47,368 nt of DNA from a bacterium (GCA_030432305.1 JAUIHN010000001.1:1-47368); one strand, 5' to 3'; counted from the first letter of the stretch, positions 6,919 to 14,507 are shown. Translations and numbers: made by a program. The notes: generated from the letters alone by a model not told the origin.

Positions 6919-7188
6919 ATGGCAAGGATGAAGCACGGACGCTACCCGATGACGGTCACATGCAAGTGCGATGAGTGCGTCGCCGCTAAATATCGTCAGC
7001 GAAACAATCGCGGCGGTATGCACGTTGGTCGACCGCACACCAGTCGGAACGACCATCGCGTCCACGTAACCTCTACGTTGCGCGACAGCAACGGCAAGAA
7101 GGTTCGCAACGACACGCACCACTCCAGCCTCGGCGCGATCGCCTACGGACAGGCAGCCTACGAAGAGAGCCAAGAGGATGAGCCCTAG
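6919..7188 (+). CDS. Small Cys/His-rich hypothetical protein (89 aa)
   Basis: The ATG at 6919 is chosen over an upstream in-frame start because AGGAGG lies six bases before it. The product is rich in basic residues and His, with a CxCxxC cluster (TCKCDEC, about residues 14-20) and several later histidines (for example DHRVHV and DTHHSS) that could complete a zinc site. The C-terminus is acidic (YEESQEDEP). No named family is recognised. Its strong promoter, SD-hairpin leader and rather GC-rich codon choice match the 69-aa gene at 32608, so the two may be controlled alike. Confidence 0.65.
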   Translation: MARMKHGRYPMTVTCKCDECVAAKYRQRNNRGGMHVGRPHTSRNDHRVHVTSTLRDSNGKKVRNDTHHSSLGAIAYGQAAYEESQEDEP

Positions 7189-7216
7189 CTTCGCAGGCGT
7201 AAGCCATAGCAGACCT

Positions 7217-7246
7217 GGGTAAGTCTATAAACTACCCCATTTTTCT
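7217..7246 (+). terminator. Weak terminator after the 89-aa gene
   Basis: GGGTA pairs with TACCC around an 11-base loop and is followed by CATTTTT. The short stem makes this tentative. Confidence 0.4.
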
Positions 7247-7272
7247 TAATACTGATACAGTGAGATGCAACG

Positions 7273-7566
7273 ATGTCACAAAGCAATACCCCAGATTGGA
7301 TTAAGAATTTACATCGACCCCCGAAGGATAACAAGGAGTATCCCCCGGAGGTAGATGCCGAGATTCTTGGTGGTCTTCAAAAATTATCATTTGACGAGCT
7401 TGATGAGCTTGCGGGAATTAGCGGCGTCAGAGACATTACAGGTGAACTAACTCCTCCGGAAGACTGGGATAGGGATCAGTATATTGAAATTTTAAGTGAT
7501 ATCGGCGACATGACCGATGGCCAAGTAAACAAAATTCGTGCCTTTTTAAATATCGACCCTAAATAA
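7273..7566 (+). CDS. Small acidic hypothetical protein (97 aa)
   Basis: An acidic, soluble 97-residue protein with no recognised family. Two predicted helix-turn-helix-like stretches (ILGGLQKLSFDELDELAGI and ILSDIGDMTDGQVNKIRAFL) resemble a duplicated helical hairpin, each with an internal (S/T)-(F/D)-(D/G)-E/Q-L/V pattern. There is no SD. A TACAGT at about 7256-7261 could be a -10 giving a very short leader. The gene lies between the 89-aa gene and murC. A small protein-interaction module is possible but not shown. Confidence 0.6.
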   Translation: MSQSNTPDWIKNLHRPPKDNKEYPPEVDAEILGGLQKLSFDELDELAGISGVRDITGELTPPEDWDRDQYIEILSDIGDMTDGQVNKIRAFLNIDPK

Positions 7567-7595
7567 TACGCAGCGACAAGCGCTGCTGTCCTAGA

Positions 7596-7604
7596 TGCTA
7601 TACT
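7596..7604 (+). promoter_or_regulatory. Extended -10 promoter 7 bases before murC
   Basis: TGCTATACT, then seven bases and the ATG at 7612; no SD. Predicts a leaderless murC mRNA. Confidence 0.65.
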
Positions 7605-7611
7605 AAAGCCA

Positions 7612-8859
7612 ATGAACATTTATTTCTCTGGTATCGGCGGGGTGGCTATCGGGCCTCTGAGCGAGATTGCACTGGATGCCGGACACGAAGCGCAGGGCTC
7701 TGATCTAAAATCGAGCCTTGTCACCGAGCGGCTTGAAAAACGTGGCGTGATGGTCGCTATTGGCGAGCAAGATGGGGCGTTTTTACGTGAGCGCCATGAA
7801 AAAAAGCCGATTGATTGGTTTGTTCACACAGCTGCCCTGCCGAGTGACCACCCCGAACTCGCCCTGGCGCGGGAGCTCGGCATCAAAACCGCCAAACGCG
7901 ATGAACTACTCGCGCACATTATTTCAGAGAAAAACCTCAAACTCATCGCCGTAGCAGGCACGCACGGCAAAACCACCACCACCGGCATGATCGTCTGGCT
8001 CGCCAAATACTTTGGCATTCCGGTCAGCTACAGTGTCGGCACTACCCTTTCGTGGGCGCCGAGCGGTCGCCTCGTTAAAGGCAGTGAGTATTTTGTCTAT
8101 GAATGCGACGAATTCGATCGCAACTTCCTGCACTTCCAGCCATACGTCTCGCTCATCACCTCGCTTGATTACGACCATCCCGATACTTACGAAACTGAAG
8201 CCGACTACGCCGATGCATTTAAGCAGTTCGCTCAGCAATCCGAAAAGGTCTTCACCTGGCGCGAGTACGAAGCAGCCCTCGGCGACAATGACAACATGCA
8301 CTATCTCGACACACCAGATCTTTCGCTCAAGCTCCACGGCGAGCACAACCGCCGCAACGCCAGCCTGATACTGGCTGCGCTCGAAAGCTTTGGCCTGCCT
8401 GCAAAATACGCCGCTGATGGACTGAATAAGTTCCCCGGCACCGACCGTCGTTTCGAAAAGTTAGCCGATGGCCTTTACAGCGATTACGGCCACACACCGG
8501 CAGAAATTGAAGCGACACTACAGATGGCCAAAGAACTCTCCAGCGACATCATACTTGTCTACCAGCCGCACCAAAACGTGCGCCAACATCAGATAAAAGA
8601 CGACTACAGAGATGTATTTACGGCCGCTGAAAAAATCTACTGGCTCCCCACCTACCTTTCTAGAGAAGATGCCAGCCTTGCTATTTTGACACCAGAAGAA
8701 CTCACGGCGGAAATCGCAAACAAAGAGAGTATCGAAATAACCGACCTAAGCGACGAGCTCTGGGAAACAATACAGCGGGCTCTTAGCGACAAAAAACTCG
8801 TGCTCCTCATGGGTGCCGGCAGTATCGACACCTGGGGACGCGAGAAGCTAAACGCTTAG
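7612..8859 (+). CDS. murC: Mur ligase, probably UDP-N-acetylmuramate--L-alanine ligase
   Basis: A 415-residue Mur ligase. The N-terminal Rossmann-like domain begins IYFSGIGGVAIGPL. The central ATPase domain has the P-loop VAGTHGKTTTT (about 106-116) and the metal/substrate segment ECDEFDRNFL. The C-terminal domain has the DYGHTPAEI motif near 288. MurC adds the first L-Ala of the peptidoglycan stem to UDP-MurNAc in the cytoplasm. It is somewhat shorter than typical MurC (about 450-490 aa). The recycling ligase Mpl is the nearest alternative, but the FLHFQP segment after the CDEFDR motif favours MurC. The gene stands alone, not in a dcw cluster, and appears leaderless. Confidence 0.85.
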   Translation: MNIYFSGIGGVAIGPLSEIALDAGHEAQGSDLKSSLVTERLEKRGVMVAIGEQDGAFLRERHEKKPIDWFVHTAALPSDHPELALARELGIKTAKRDELLAHIISEKNLKLIAVAGTHGKTTTTGMIVWLAKYFGIPVSYSVGTTLSWAPSGRLVKGSEYFVYECDEFDRNFLHFQPYVSLITSLDYDHPDTYETEADYADAFKQFAQQSEKVFTWREYEAALGDNDNMHYLDTPDLSLKLHGEHNRRNASLILAALESFGLPAKYAADGLNKFPGTDRRFEKLADGLYSDYGHTPAEIEATLQMAKELSSDIILVYQPHQNVRQHQIKDDYRDVFTAAEKIYWLPTYLSREDASLAILTPEELTAEIANKESIEITDLSDELWETIQRALSDKKLVLLMGAGSIDTWGREKLNA

Positions 8860-8938
8860 CGCGAACGTCTGATTTTCTTAAGGTCAGCAGGTTTTTTCTA
8901 TATTACGAGAAATAACAGATGAAAAGAAGAGTTCTTTT

Positions 8939-9268
8939 TTAGCGATTGTCGCCGCTGCCGCCAATTGCGCCACGCTTTAAGCGATCTGCGAGTTTGGCGA
9001 TGTTTTTCTCACCGACTTCTTCGAGCGGGATATCAAAATAGTCAGCGATTACGGCTACATGCCACAGCACGTCGCCGAGTTCTTTGACGATATCTTCTCT
9101 GTCCCACTGCGAAAAGTCGCTGTCTTTATCGCGAATTATTTTCTTGGCTTTTTCGGCGATTTCACCCGACTCACCACAGAGCCCGAGCAGCAAATGAAAC
9201 AGTTCGTTTTTCTTATCTTTTGGCGCGGCGGTTCGTAGTGCCAACTTCTGATATTCACTTAAATTCAT
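8939..9268 (-). CDS. MazG-like nucleotide pyrophosphohydrolase
   Basis: A 109-residue all-alpha NTP-PPase. The metal-binding pattern is visible: LCGESGEIAEKAKK (about 30-43), then KELGDVLWHVA (about 64-74) supplying the acidic residues of the EExxE...ExxD signature. MazG-type enzymes hydrolyse (d)NTPs to monophosphates and PPi, as house-cleaning or stress control. It is a single-domain form, not the tandem E. coli MazG. SD GGGAG precedes the ATG by six bases. It is the last gene of an operon behind two envelope-protein genes, 11 bases after the 125-aa gene. Confidence 0.85.
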   Translation of the reverse strand: MNLSEYQKLALRTAAPKDKKNELFHLLLGLCGESGEIAEKAKKIIRDKDSDFSQWDREDIVKELGDVLWHVAVIADYFDIPLEEVGEKNIAKLADRLKRGAIGGSGDNR

Positions 9269-9279
9269 ACGTCACTCCC

Positions 9280-9657
9280 TTACTGCGTCTGAGCCGTAGG
9301 GGCGTCAATACCCAGCGCTTCATTACTCATCACACTGCCACCAAAGCTCTCCACGGCAGTTGCTCGCTCGAGCTGCTCGTCATATAATTTTCTAAATTCA
9401 TCAAGCGCAGCCTCGTCTATCACGCCAGAAGAAGCATAGCCCTCAAAATCAGTATCCTGCCCCACCTGATCTCGCACCGACTGGTAGCCAGGGCGACTCA
9501 GGTCAAGTTGCGCTGCTCCGCTAGTGTTATACAGCCAAAGCGACACCGACACCAGCACAAGCGAAAGTGCAATGGTGAGGCCAACCAACACCATGAACTT
9601 GTGCCGCTGCCAAGCGTTGAGGTGCTCCGCCTCGGCTATCAGCTCTTCTTCGCTCAT
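9280..9657 (-). CDS. Single-pass membrane protein, function unknown
   Basis: A 125-residue protein with an acidic N-terminus (MSEEELIAEAEHLN), a TM segment at about 22-43 and a roughly 80-residue external, acidic, helix-forming C-terminal domain. No family is recognised. Its ATG overlaps the TGA stop of the upstream secreted-protein gene (ATGA, 9654-9657), so the two are translationally coupled and probably act together, perhaps as a membrane-anchored/secreted pair. It lies in the operon that ends with the MazG gene. Confidence 0.65.
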   Translation of the reverse strand: MSEEELIAEAEHLNAWQRHKFMVLVGLTIALSLVLVSVSLWLYNTSGAAQLDLSRPGYQSVRDQVGQDTDFEGYASSGVIDEAALDEFRKLYDEQLERATAVESFGGSVMSNEALGIDAPTAQTQ

Positions 9658-10184
9658 TCAGCCCCTCCTCCGAAGTCACTGGAAAAATCTTCAAATTCAG
9701 TCTTGTAGGCACGTAGAAGCATAGTGAGTGTCTCGGTGTCTTCATGAAGCCGCTGACGTTTCTCTCGCGTCTCCTGCACACTCTCATAAAATTCCGCCGG
9801 CTGCTCGGCACAGTTTATTTGCAGCAGGCGCGACATCGACTCTTCGTAATCTTTGTAGCTCGAACGAAACACATCGGTCTGGCGATCATACTCGAGCGTT
9901 GTCGCCGCTAGCTTCAGGCCTTCGTGTCTATTCAGCGCGATGCGGCTATTAAGCGGCGCCATCAGTTTGGTAGAAATATTTTCGTAGAGCTGGCCACGGT
10001 TAACCCTAAGCAGCGCGTCGCTAGCATGCAGTTGATTGAGTGCCGTTTGCGCAGTCACGCAGTTTTGGCGTATACGCTGCAGATGCTGCTCAGACAGCGC
10101 CGATTGCGCGTGCACCGCCTGCGAGGCGACTGCGCCAAAAAGAAGCACAGCGAAAAAAGATAGGGCGACGAGCAGGCGATTCAT
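9654..10184 (-). CDS. Secreted helical protein of a CPR-type family
   Basis: A 176-residue protein with a clear signal peptide (hydrophobic run 4-20, AxA-like end near residue 26) and no later TM segment. The mature part is almost wholly helical. Two cysteines (QNCVTAQ near 42 and INCAEQP near 124) could form one disulfide. The segment around RVNRGQLYENISTKLMAPLN is one I recall as conserved in Saccharibacteria/CPR proteins of unknown function. A periplasmic or surface coiled-coil role is likely. First gene of the mazG operon; TATAAT lies eight bases before the ATG with no SD, so it should be leaderless. Confidence 0.72.
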   Translation of the reverse strand: MNRLLVALSFFAVLLFGAVASQAVHAQSALSEQHLQRIRQNCVTAQTALNQLHASDALLRVNRGQLYENISTKLMAPLNSRIALNRHEGLKLAATTLEYDRQTDVFRSSYKDYEESMSRLLQINCAEQPAEFYESVQETREKRQRLHEDTETLTMLLRAYKTEFEDFSSDFGGGAE

Positions 10185-10192
10185 GTTACCCC

Positions 10193-10198
10193 ATTATA
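10193..10198 (-). promoter_or_regulatory. Consensus -10 (TATAAT) 8 bases before the start
   Basis: Minus-strand TATAAT, then GGGGTAAC and the ATG at 10184. Predicts a leaderless transcript for the secreted protein-mazG operon. Confidence 0.65.
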
Positions 10199-10227
10199 CT
10201 ACGGATACTGTCTGCTACACCAATACC

Positions 10228-11046
10228 CTATCTCGTCAAATGAAAAACGGAATCTGTCTGGGTAACCAACCCGTCCTTTACGAGACTGTTCAGTGCCGGC
10301 TCAAAGCGCTCATCGGCCGCGGCCATGTCTGCCAGGGCGTCCCGCGTCAAGTCGCCTTCGCCAAGTAACCGGACGATGCGGCCGCGCACCTCTCGGACAC
10401 TGCCACTAAATTTCGACTGTTTTTTATAATGGATGCTCTTAGCATTGGAGCTTTTGGTATGCTTTTTGAGCCATGCCCCGTAATCCATCAGCGCCCTGTA
10501 AAATTCGCGCGGGTTCTCCTGATCCATGGTTTCTGTAATGAGCGGCAGTAAAGCGGCGTCGCTCACTTTGCTCTCATCAGCAAAAAAGCAGTGAAAATAC
10601 ACCGCGCGCACATTGGTCTCGATAAATGGTACCGGTCGGTTAAACGCGTACACCATAATCGCACCGGCCGTAGCGTCGCCAACGCCAGGCAACCGCTTGA
10701 TTGCCTCCAGCGTATCCGGCATGCGCCCATCATGGTCACGCTCGATAATTTGTGCCGCCATATGCAGATAACGGGCACGCCTGTTGTAGCCAAGGCCGCT
10801 CCAGTACTTTAGGACTTCAGCCAACGGCGCCTTGGCTAGCGTTTTCGTATCGGGAAAACGAGCAATGAACGCCTCGAATTTTGGCACGACCCTCGCGACC
10901 TGCGTTTGCTGCAGCATCAATTCGCTCACCAAAATATAATACGGCCGGGTGTCACGCCGCCACGGCATGTCGCGGTATAGGTCGTGGCCCCTTGTTTTTA
11001 CTAGCTCCTGAAACGTAGCTTTTTCCATCTCCAACCAATATCTCAT
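10228..11046 (-). CDS. MutY-like A/G-specific adenine glycosylase without Fe-S cluster
   Basis: A 272-residue HhH-GPD glycosylase. The N-terminal catalytic segment SELMLQQTQV holds the family's catalytic Glu, and the helix-hairpin-helix is LPGVGDATAGAI. The second catalytic position, normally Asp in (L)DGNV, is Glu in FIETNV. The four cysteines that bind 4Fe-4S after the catalytic domain are absent: the equivalent region (MDYGAWLKK...KQSKFSGS) is Cys-free. The C-terminal MutT-like 8-oxoG recognition domain is replaced by about 45 residues resembling a small winged-helix tail. A Cys-free 'IETN' subfamily seems to exist. The start could instead be the Met at residue 7. Confidence 0.82.
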   Translation of the reverse strand: MRYWLEMEKATFQELVKTRGHDLYRDMPWRRDTRPYYILVSELMLQQTQVARVVPKFEAFIARFPDTKTLAKAPLAEVLKYWSGLGYNRRARYLHMAAQIIERDHDGRMPDTLEAIKRLPGVGDATAGAIMVYAFNRPVPFIETNVRAVYFHCFFADESKVSDAALLPLITETMDQENPREFYRALMDYGAWLKKHTKSSNAKSIHYKKQSKFSGSVREVRGRIVRLLGEGDLTRDALADMAAADERFEPALNSLVKDGLVTQTDSVFHLTR

Positions 11047-11048
11047 AT

Positions 11049-11077
11049 AAAAATACCGACCACACGGCCGGTATTTT
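11049..11077 (-). terminator. Terminator after the YtxH gene
   Basis: Minus strand AAAATACCGGCC...GGTCGGTATTTTTAT: an eight- to nine-base stem followed by a T-rich run, just after the stop at 11094. It also overlaps the start region of the mutY-like gene. Confidence 0.65.
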
Positions 11078-11093
11078 ATAAAGCAGATGTATC

Positions 11094-11423
11094 TTAGCTT
11101 TTCTTCGCAGATTGTTTGGTTTTTTCAGCTACGTCGCCGGCTCGTTGCTTGGCTTCATGACCAAGAAAGTTGGCCTCGGCGGCGATAGTACCAGCCGATT
11201 TCTTAACACTTTTTGCCATGCCGCGGGCTTCTACTTCAGCGCGAGCTGCGCCATCTTTTAAAACTTCTTTGGCCTTTTCAGTCTTTTCGTCGGCAACTTT
11301 CTTGCCTTCACGAGCCTTTTCTTTGATATCTTCTCTGGTTTCTTTGCCAGATTTTGGCGCCAGTAGAATACCAGCGGCGAACCCAACAGCAACTGCAGCG
11401 ATAGTATTGATAGCTTTACCCAT
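11094..11423 (-). CDS. YtxH-domain protein
   Basis: A 109-residue protein with a short N-terminal hydrophobic/glycine segment ending VGFAAGILLAPKSGKETR, the classic YtxH signature, then a long Lys/Glu/Ala-rich amphipathic helix (about 28-100) and a KKS tail. YtxH-like proteins are membrane-tethered, often general-stress-induced in Firmicutes, and structurally like LEA or apolipoprotein helices. SD AAGGAG precedes the ATG. Encoded 21 bases after the 69-aa TM protein and followed by a terminator, so the two form a small stress-type operon. Confidence 0.85.
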   Translation of the reverse strand: MGKAINTIAAVAVGFAAGILLAPKSGKETREDIKEKAREGKKVADEKTEKAKEVLKDGAARAEVEARGMAKSVKKSAGTIAAEANFLGHEAKQRAGDVAEKTKQSAKKS

Positions 11424-11444
11424 AGTTCGTACTCCTTATGTTAT

Positions 11445-11654
11445 TTATTTACGAAAAACTTTAAACGCTTCGGTAAGCACCTTGGCCGGTGATAGCCATG
11501 CGGTGGCGCTAGCCATATTGTCAGTGATATGATTGACATTTTTCATCATACGGTTGACCCGGACAATCATAATAGTGACAGCCGTAAGTAGTGCGATGAT
11601 AACAATCGATAGCAGTATCACGGTGATTGCCAGCAATACGACGAGTGTTTCCAT
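11445..11654 (-). CDS. Small single-pass membrane protein (69 aa)
   Basis: The N-terminal 32 residues form one long hydrophobic helix (LVVLLAITVILLSIVIIALL and on), followed by a basic amphipathic segment (RVNRMMKNVNHITDNM) and a KVFRK tail. The layout is that of DUF948-like or other partner proteins commonly encoded next to YtxH genes, though this one is very short. A strong SD (AAGGAGA) precedes the ATG at good spacing. It is probably the first gene of the YtxH operon. Function unknown beyond a membrane/stress association inferred from the neighbour. Confidence 0.7.
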   Translation of the reverse strand: METLVVLLAITVILLSIVIIALLTAVTIMIVRVNRMMKNVNHITDNMASATAWLSPAKVLTEAFKVFRK

Positions 11655-11814
11655 TTGGAAATCTCCTTCCTTTTTAGGTGGTTGTACCTTGTTTTATTCT
11701 ACTACGCAGGCCGATACTATCCTGTAAGATATTTATCATCCGTAGCCTTGATATGTTTGTGTTGAGTATATCAACGATGCTTATAATAGCATAAGTTTTA
11801 TAAAAATGCAATAG

Positions 11815-13125
11815 CTACGGCGCGAGCCTGTTGATATCACGCGGGAAGAGAGTCGCCTCTTTAACGTTATTTAGGCCGATAATTTTCTGCGTAACGCGCT
11901 CTAGCCCCATGCCAAACCCGCCATGTGCTGGCATGCCGTACTTCATCGCGCTAAGAAATGGTTGAAATCCTGGATCGTCTTCGCGACCGCCAGCTAGACG
12001 CTTTAACTGTTCGACAACCTTCTCGTAGTTATGTTCGCGCATGCTTCCTGTGGTAATCTCAACTCCGCGGAATAAGAGATCAACCCTGTCTGCAATTTCA
12101 GAATTTTCGTCGTTTACTTTGTGGTAAAACTTCATTTCACTCGCTGGCCATTCACTAACAAATACCGCTTCTGACTTAAGTGACTTTTTAGCGTACTCAC
12201 AAATCCAGCGCTCTTCGTCAGGTCGAAGGTCTTTCTCGCCAACTGTCTTTTCGCCCGTAGCTTTGCTATACATTTCGTGGATTTCTTCCATAGAAAGTGT
12301 AGGGATTTCTTCTGTCAGCATCGGTTTTGTCGCATTCCAGCGTTTTAGCTCTGTTTCGTGAGCCTCCCAAACATCGTCGACAGCCGCGTTTAGCAGACCG
12401 CTCAGAAATAGTTTGAGGTCATTTAGTGTAATAAATCCCATTTCGCCGTCAATAGAAGTATATTCTGTCATGTGTCGTGTTGTGGCGCTTGGCTCAGCAC
12501 GGTACACTGGCGCGATTTCAAACACTCGCTCGAACACGCCCACCATCATTTGCTTATAGAACTGCGGACTCTGCGCCAGAGTGGCGGTCTTGCCAAAATA
12601 ATCCATAGTGAATACCTCGGCACCACCCTCGGTAGCCTCAGCAAGAAGTTTGGGCGTATGTATTTCGGTAAAATCGTGTTCGCTAAAATAACGCCGCAAG
12701 GTTTGCGTGATGGTGTCTTGCACCTTGAAGATTGCCTGTTCTTGTAAGTTGCGTAGGCCGATTACGCGGTGGTCAAGTAGAGTATCGAGATTTTCAGACT
12801 TATGTCCAAGAGGTTTGTCGATTTCGATTGGCGGCTCGTTCGTCACTGGCGAGATAACCTCTATTTTTACATCATGTAACTCCGCGCCGCCCGGTGCGCG
12901 TTCGTCGGCCACCAGTGTGCCGGTGAGGCTCAAAACCGTACCAATCTGCATGCCCCGTAATTTCTCAAGCTCATCTTTAGCTTCGACAAGGCTCTGGACC
13001 ACGCCACTGCGATCGCGAAGCGTGATAAAGTTCAGCCCTCCAAGTAGGCGCTTTTTATGCAACCAACCACTAACCGTGACCGTCTCGCCAATCTGGCTAG
13101 GCAGTTCTCGTACTAACGTTCTCAT
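11815..13125 (-). CDS. aspS: Archaeal-type aspartyl-tRNA synthetase, possibly non-discriminating (Asp/Asn)
   Basis: A 436-residue class IIb synthetase: N-terminal OB-fold anticodon-binding domain (SGWLHKKRLLGGLNFITLRD, about 19-38), motif 2 around RAEPSATTRHMTEY (about 208-221), and motif 3 GGFGMGLERV near 405. The size and lack of the bacterial GAD insertion identify the archaeal/eukaryotic-like type rather than the roughly 590-aa bacterial AspRS. Enzymes of this type often charge both tRNA-Asp and tRNA-Asn, with GatCAB then amidating Asp-tRNA-Asn; neither gatCAB nor asnS is in the window. SD AAGAGA lies near the ATG. A possible 23-codon leader ORF precedes it. Confidence 0.92.
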   Translation of the reverse strand: MRTLVRELPSQIGETVTVSGWLHKKRLLGGLNFITLRDRSGVVQSLVEAKDELEKLRGMQIGTVLSLTGTLVADERAPGGAELHDVKIEVISPVTNEPPIEIDKPLGHKSENLDTLLDHRVIGLRNLQEQAIFKVQDTITQTLRRYFSEHDFTEIHTPKLLAEATEGGAEVFTMDYFGKTATLAQSPQFYKQMMVGVFERVFEIAPVYRAEPSATTRHMTEYTSIDGEMGFITLNDLKLFLSGLLNAAVDDVWEAHETELKRWNATKPMLTEEIPTLSMEEIHEMYSKATGEKTVGEKDLRPDEERWICEYAKKSLKSEAVFVSEWPASEMKFYHKVNDENSEIADRVDLLFRGVEITTGSMREHNYEKVVEQLKRLAGGREDDPGFQPFLSAMKYGMPAHGGFGMGLERVTQKIIGLNNVKEATLFPRDINRLAP

Positions 13126-13172
13126 ACTATTCTCTTTCTAAGTTAAAAGTTGATGTCGGCTGAGAAAGGGCT

Positions 13173-13244
13173 CTAGGCAACGCGCACGCCGGGGGCATTA
13201 CCAGCCCCTGGATTGATATCGTTTTGGTTGCTCCAGATAAACAT
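13173..13244 (-). CDS. Candidate 23-aa leader peptide upstream of aspS
   Basis: ATG at 13244 to TAG at 13173-13175, 48 bases before aspS. The peptide begins MFIWSNQNDIN and contains four Asn, one Asp and one Gln among 23 residues. The ATG sits six bases after an extended -10 (TGCTACACT), the same leaderless geometry seen at true genes here. The ORF contains a strong hairpin (13189-13211, CCAGGGGC/GCCCCCGG). An attenuation-type leader sensing Asn- or Asp-tRNA is conceivable; chance is not excluded because no SD or comparison supports it. Confidence 0.4.
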   Translation of the reverse strand: MFIWSNQNDINPGAGNAPGVRVA

Positions 13245-13250
13245 GGCCTT

Positions 13251-13259
13251 AGTGTAGCA
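13251..13259 (-). promoter_or_regulatory. aspS: Extended -10 promoter of the aspS transcript
   Basis: Minus-strand TGCTACACT. Transcription should start near 13244, giving an aspS leader of about 120 bases that includes the 23-codon ORF. Confidence 0.55.
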
Positions 13260-13277
13260 CACAAACGACCTCTAGAG

Positions 13278-14198
13278 CTAGCGGTGTTTTACACCTACGA
13301 GCGCCTGCACGATATCGCTAAGACTCACAATACCTACCATCTGGCCGTCGCTATCGACCACAATGAGGAGCGATTCTTTGGCGCGAATAAATACTTCTAG
13401 CGCTTCGCTGAGCGTAGCTGTCTCATTAATTTTAGGCACGTCGGTATGCATGACGCTACGTACATACACCGATTCTTTGGTGTGTAGATCGATATGGTCG
13501 CGGCTATCGAGCAGGCCAACGACCGCTTCGTCTTTTACGACTGGGAAAATAGTGTGACCGGACTTATGGAGATCATCGAGCACCAGCGGACCAAGTAGTT
13601 CAGAGTCGGCCACTGTCACGACTTTACTTTTCGGCGTCATCAATTCTCCCACCGTACGCTGCCGGAAACGAAGCGTGTTCTCCAAAAGTTGCTTGTCGTC
13701 GTCAGAAAACATCGGCGAGCTTTCCATGAGATGCAGTAATTCTTCTTTGGACCCAATAGGAGGCTGATGCTCCTCTGGAGGTCGCTTGCCGCCAATCGCT
13801 CGAGTTGCCTTTTTGTATTTTGACACCACGCCAAGAAGCCTTTGTTCATTCCGCCTGTACACCTTATTCGCAAGCTTCTTTACAAGCGGGATAGAAGCGA
13901 TACGGCCATAGAGCAGCGCGACCGCAAAAGCGCCCGCCAGGCCAGCTGTCCAGCCGAGTAGATAGATAAGCAGTGCCGTGATCGACACCAATAGCACGGC
14001 CAACAGCGGCGTATACAGCACAGACGCTTGACCTAGCAGCGCTTGGCGTCGTAGTTCGTCCGACGCATTTTTGTCTCTCAGGTGTTGCCTGCGACGCAAC
14101 TCATACAAACTATGTGCCGCGCGCGGTGGACGAGCAGCCGCAAGCACTATAAGCAAAGTAAAAAGCCCACCAGCCAGAATAAACAAAAATACGCTCAT
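13278..14198 (-). CDS. CBS-pair membrane protein, CorC/HlyC-like
   Basis: A 306-residue protein with an N-terminal hydrophobic span (about 3-20), two more spans near 58-105, and a cytoplasmic C-terminal half holding two CBS motifs: FRQRTVGELMTPKSKVVTV...GLLDSRD (about 178-235) and RSVMHTDVPKI...GIVSLSDIVQALV (about 245-302). The helix before the first CBS (SDDDKQLLENTLRFRQRTV) is the same as in CorC/HlyC proteins. CBS pairs bind adenosine nucleotides or Mg-ATP and gate transport. The DUF21 transmembrane domain is not obvious, so the transport role is inferred. TACAAT lies eight bases before the ATG with no SD, predicting a leaderless mRNA. Confidence 0.8.
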   Translation of the reverse strand: MSVFLFILAGGLFTLLIVLAAARPPRAAHSLYELRRRQHLRDKNASDELRRQALLGQASVLYTPLLAVLLVSITALLIYLLGWTAGLAGAFAVALLYGRIASIPLVKKLANKVYRRNEQRLLGVVSKYKKATRAIGGKRPPEEHQPPIGSKEELLHLMESSPMFSDDDKQLLENTLRFRQRTVGELMTPKSKVVTVADSELLGPLVLDDLHKSGHTIFPVVKDEAVVGLLDSRDHIDLHTKESVYVRSVMHTDVPKINETATLSEALEVFIRAKESLLIVVDSDGQMVGIVSLSDIVQALVGVKHR

Positions 14199-14225
14199 GT
14201 CTTTTTATTGTACTCTTTTGATACC

Positions 14226-14256
14226 AAAAAACACCCCGGTGCCTGGGGTGTTTTTT
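14226..14256. terminator. Strong bidirectional terminator
   Basis: AAAAAACACCCC pairs with GGGGTGTTTTTT around about seven bases. It works on either strand and ends the minus-strand unit that starts near 14451. Confidence 0.85.
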
Positions 14257-14457
14257 GATTTTTAGTGTTCGATATACAGTTGCCACTGGGCAGGCACAAC
14301 ATCTACTGCAATCTTTTTGCGCCGTGAGGGCACAAAGTCGATAGCTACTAGCATGTGATTAGTCTTCTACTCCCTTTGCTCTCTCGTACCCGACCGCTTC
14401 GACCTTTAGTTTAAATTTCGCGTGGATCTAGGGCATTTCATCGAAAGATACCGACCA
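14226..14457 (-). ncRNA. Short transcription unit of about 225 nt: candidate structured RNA or decayed small gene
   Basis: Bounded by a near-consensus promoter (14458-14486) and a strong terminator (14226-14256). TTCGAT near the 5' end can pair with ATCGAA just before the terminator, closing the molecule, and inner helices are possible (AAAG-GTCGA with TCGACTTT; CAGT-GGCA-ACTG). Small frames in different phases are also present, the last a 30-codon ORF at 14262-14354 ending just before the terminator, with a GGGAG too far upstream to be a convincing SD. An orphan AAGGAGG at 14499-14505, right after the YihY stop, has no start codon at useful spacing. I cannot assign it to 6S, tmRNA, SRP or RNase P. 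Confidence 0.4.
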
Positions 14458-14486
14458 ATAGTAGCAACCAAGCCTAGGACGGTCAA
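14458..14486 (-). promoter_or_regulatory. Near-consensus promoter with extended -10
   Basis: Minus-strand TTGACC, 17 bases, TACTAT, with TGC immediately before the -10. Confidence 0.6.
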
Positions 14487-14507
14487 GGATAAGCTACTTA
14501 CCTCCTT

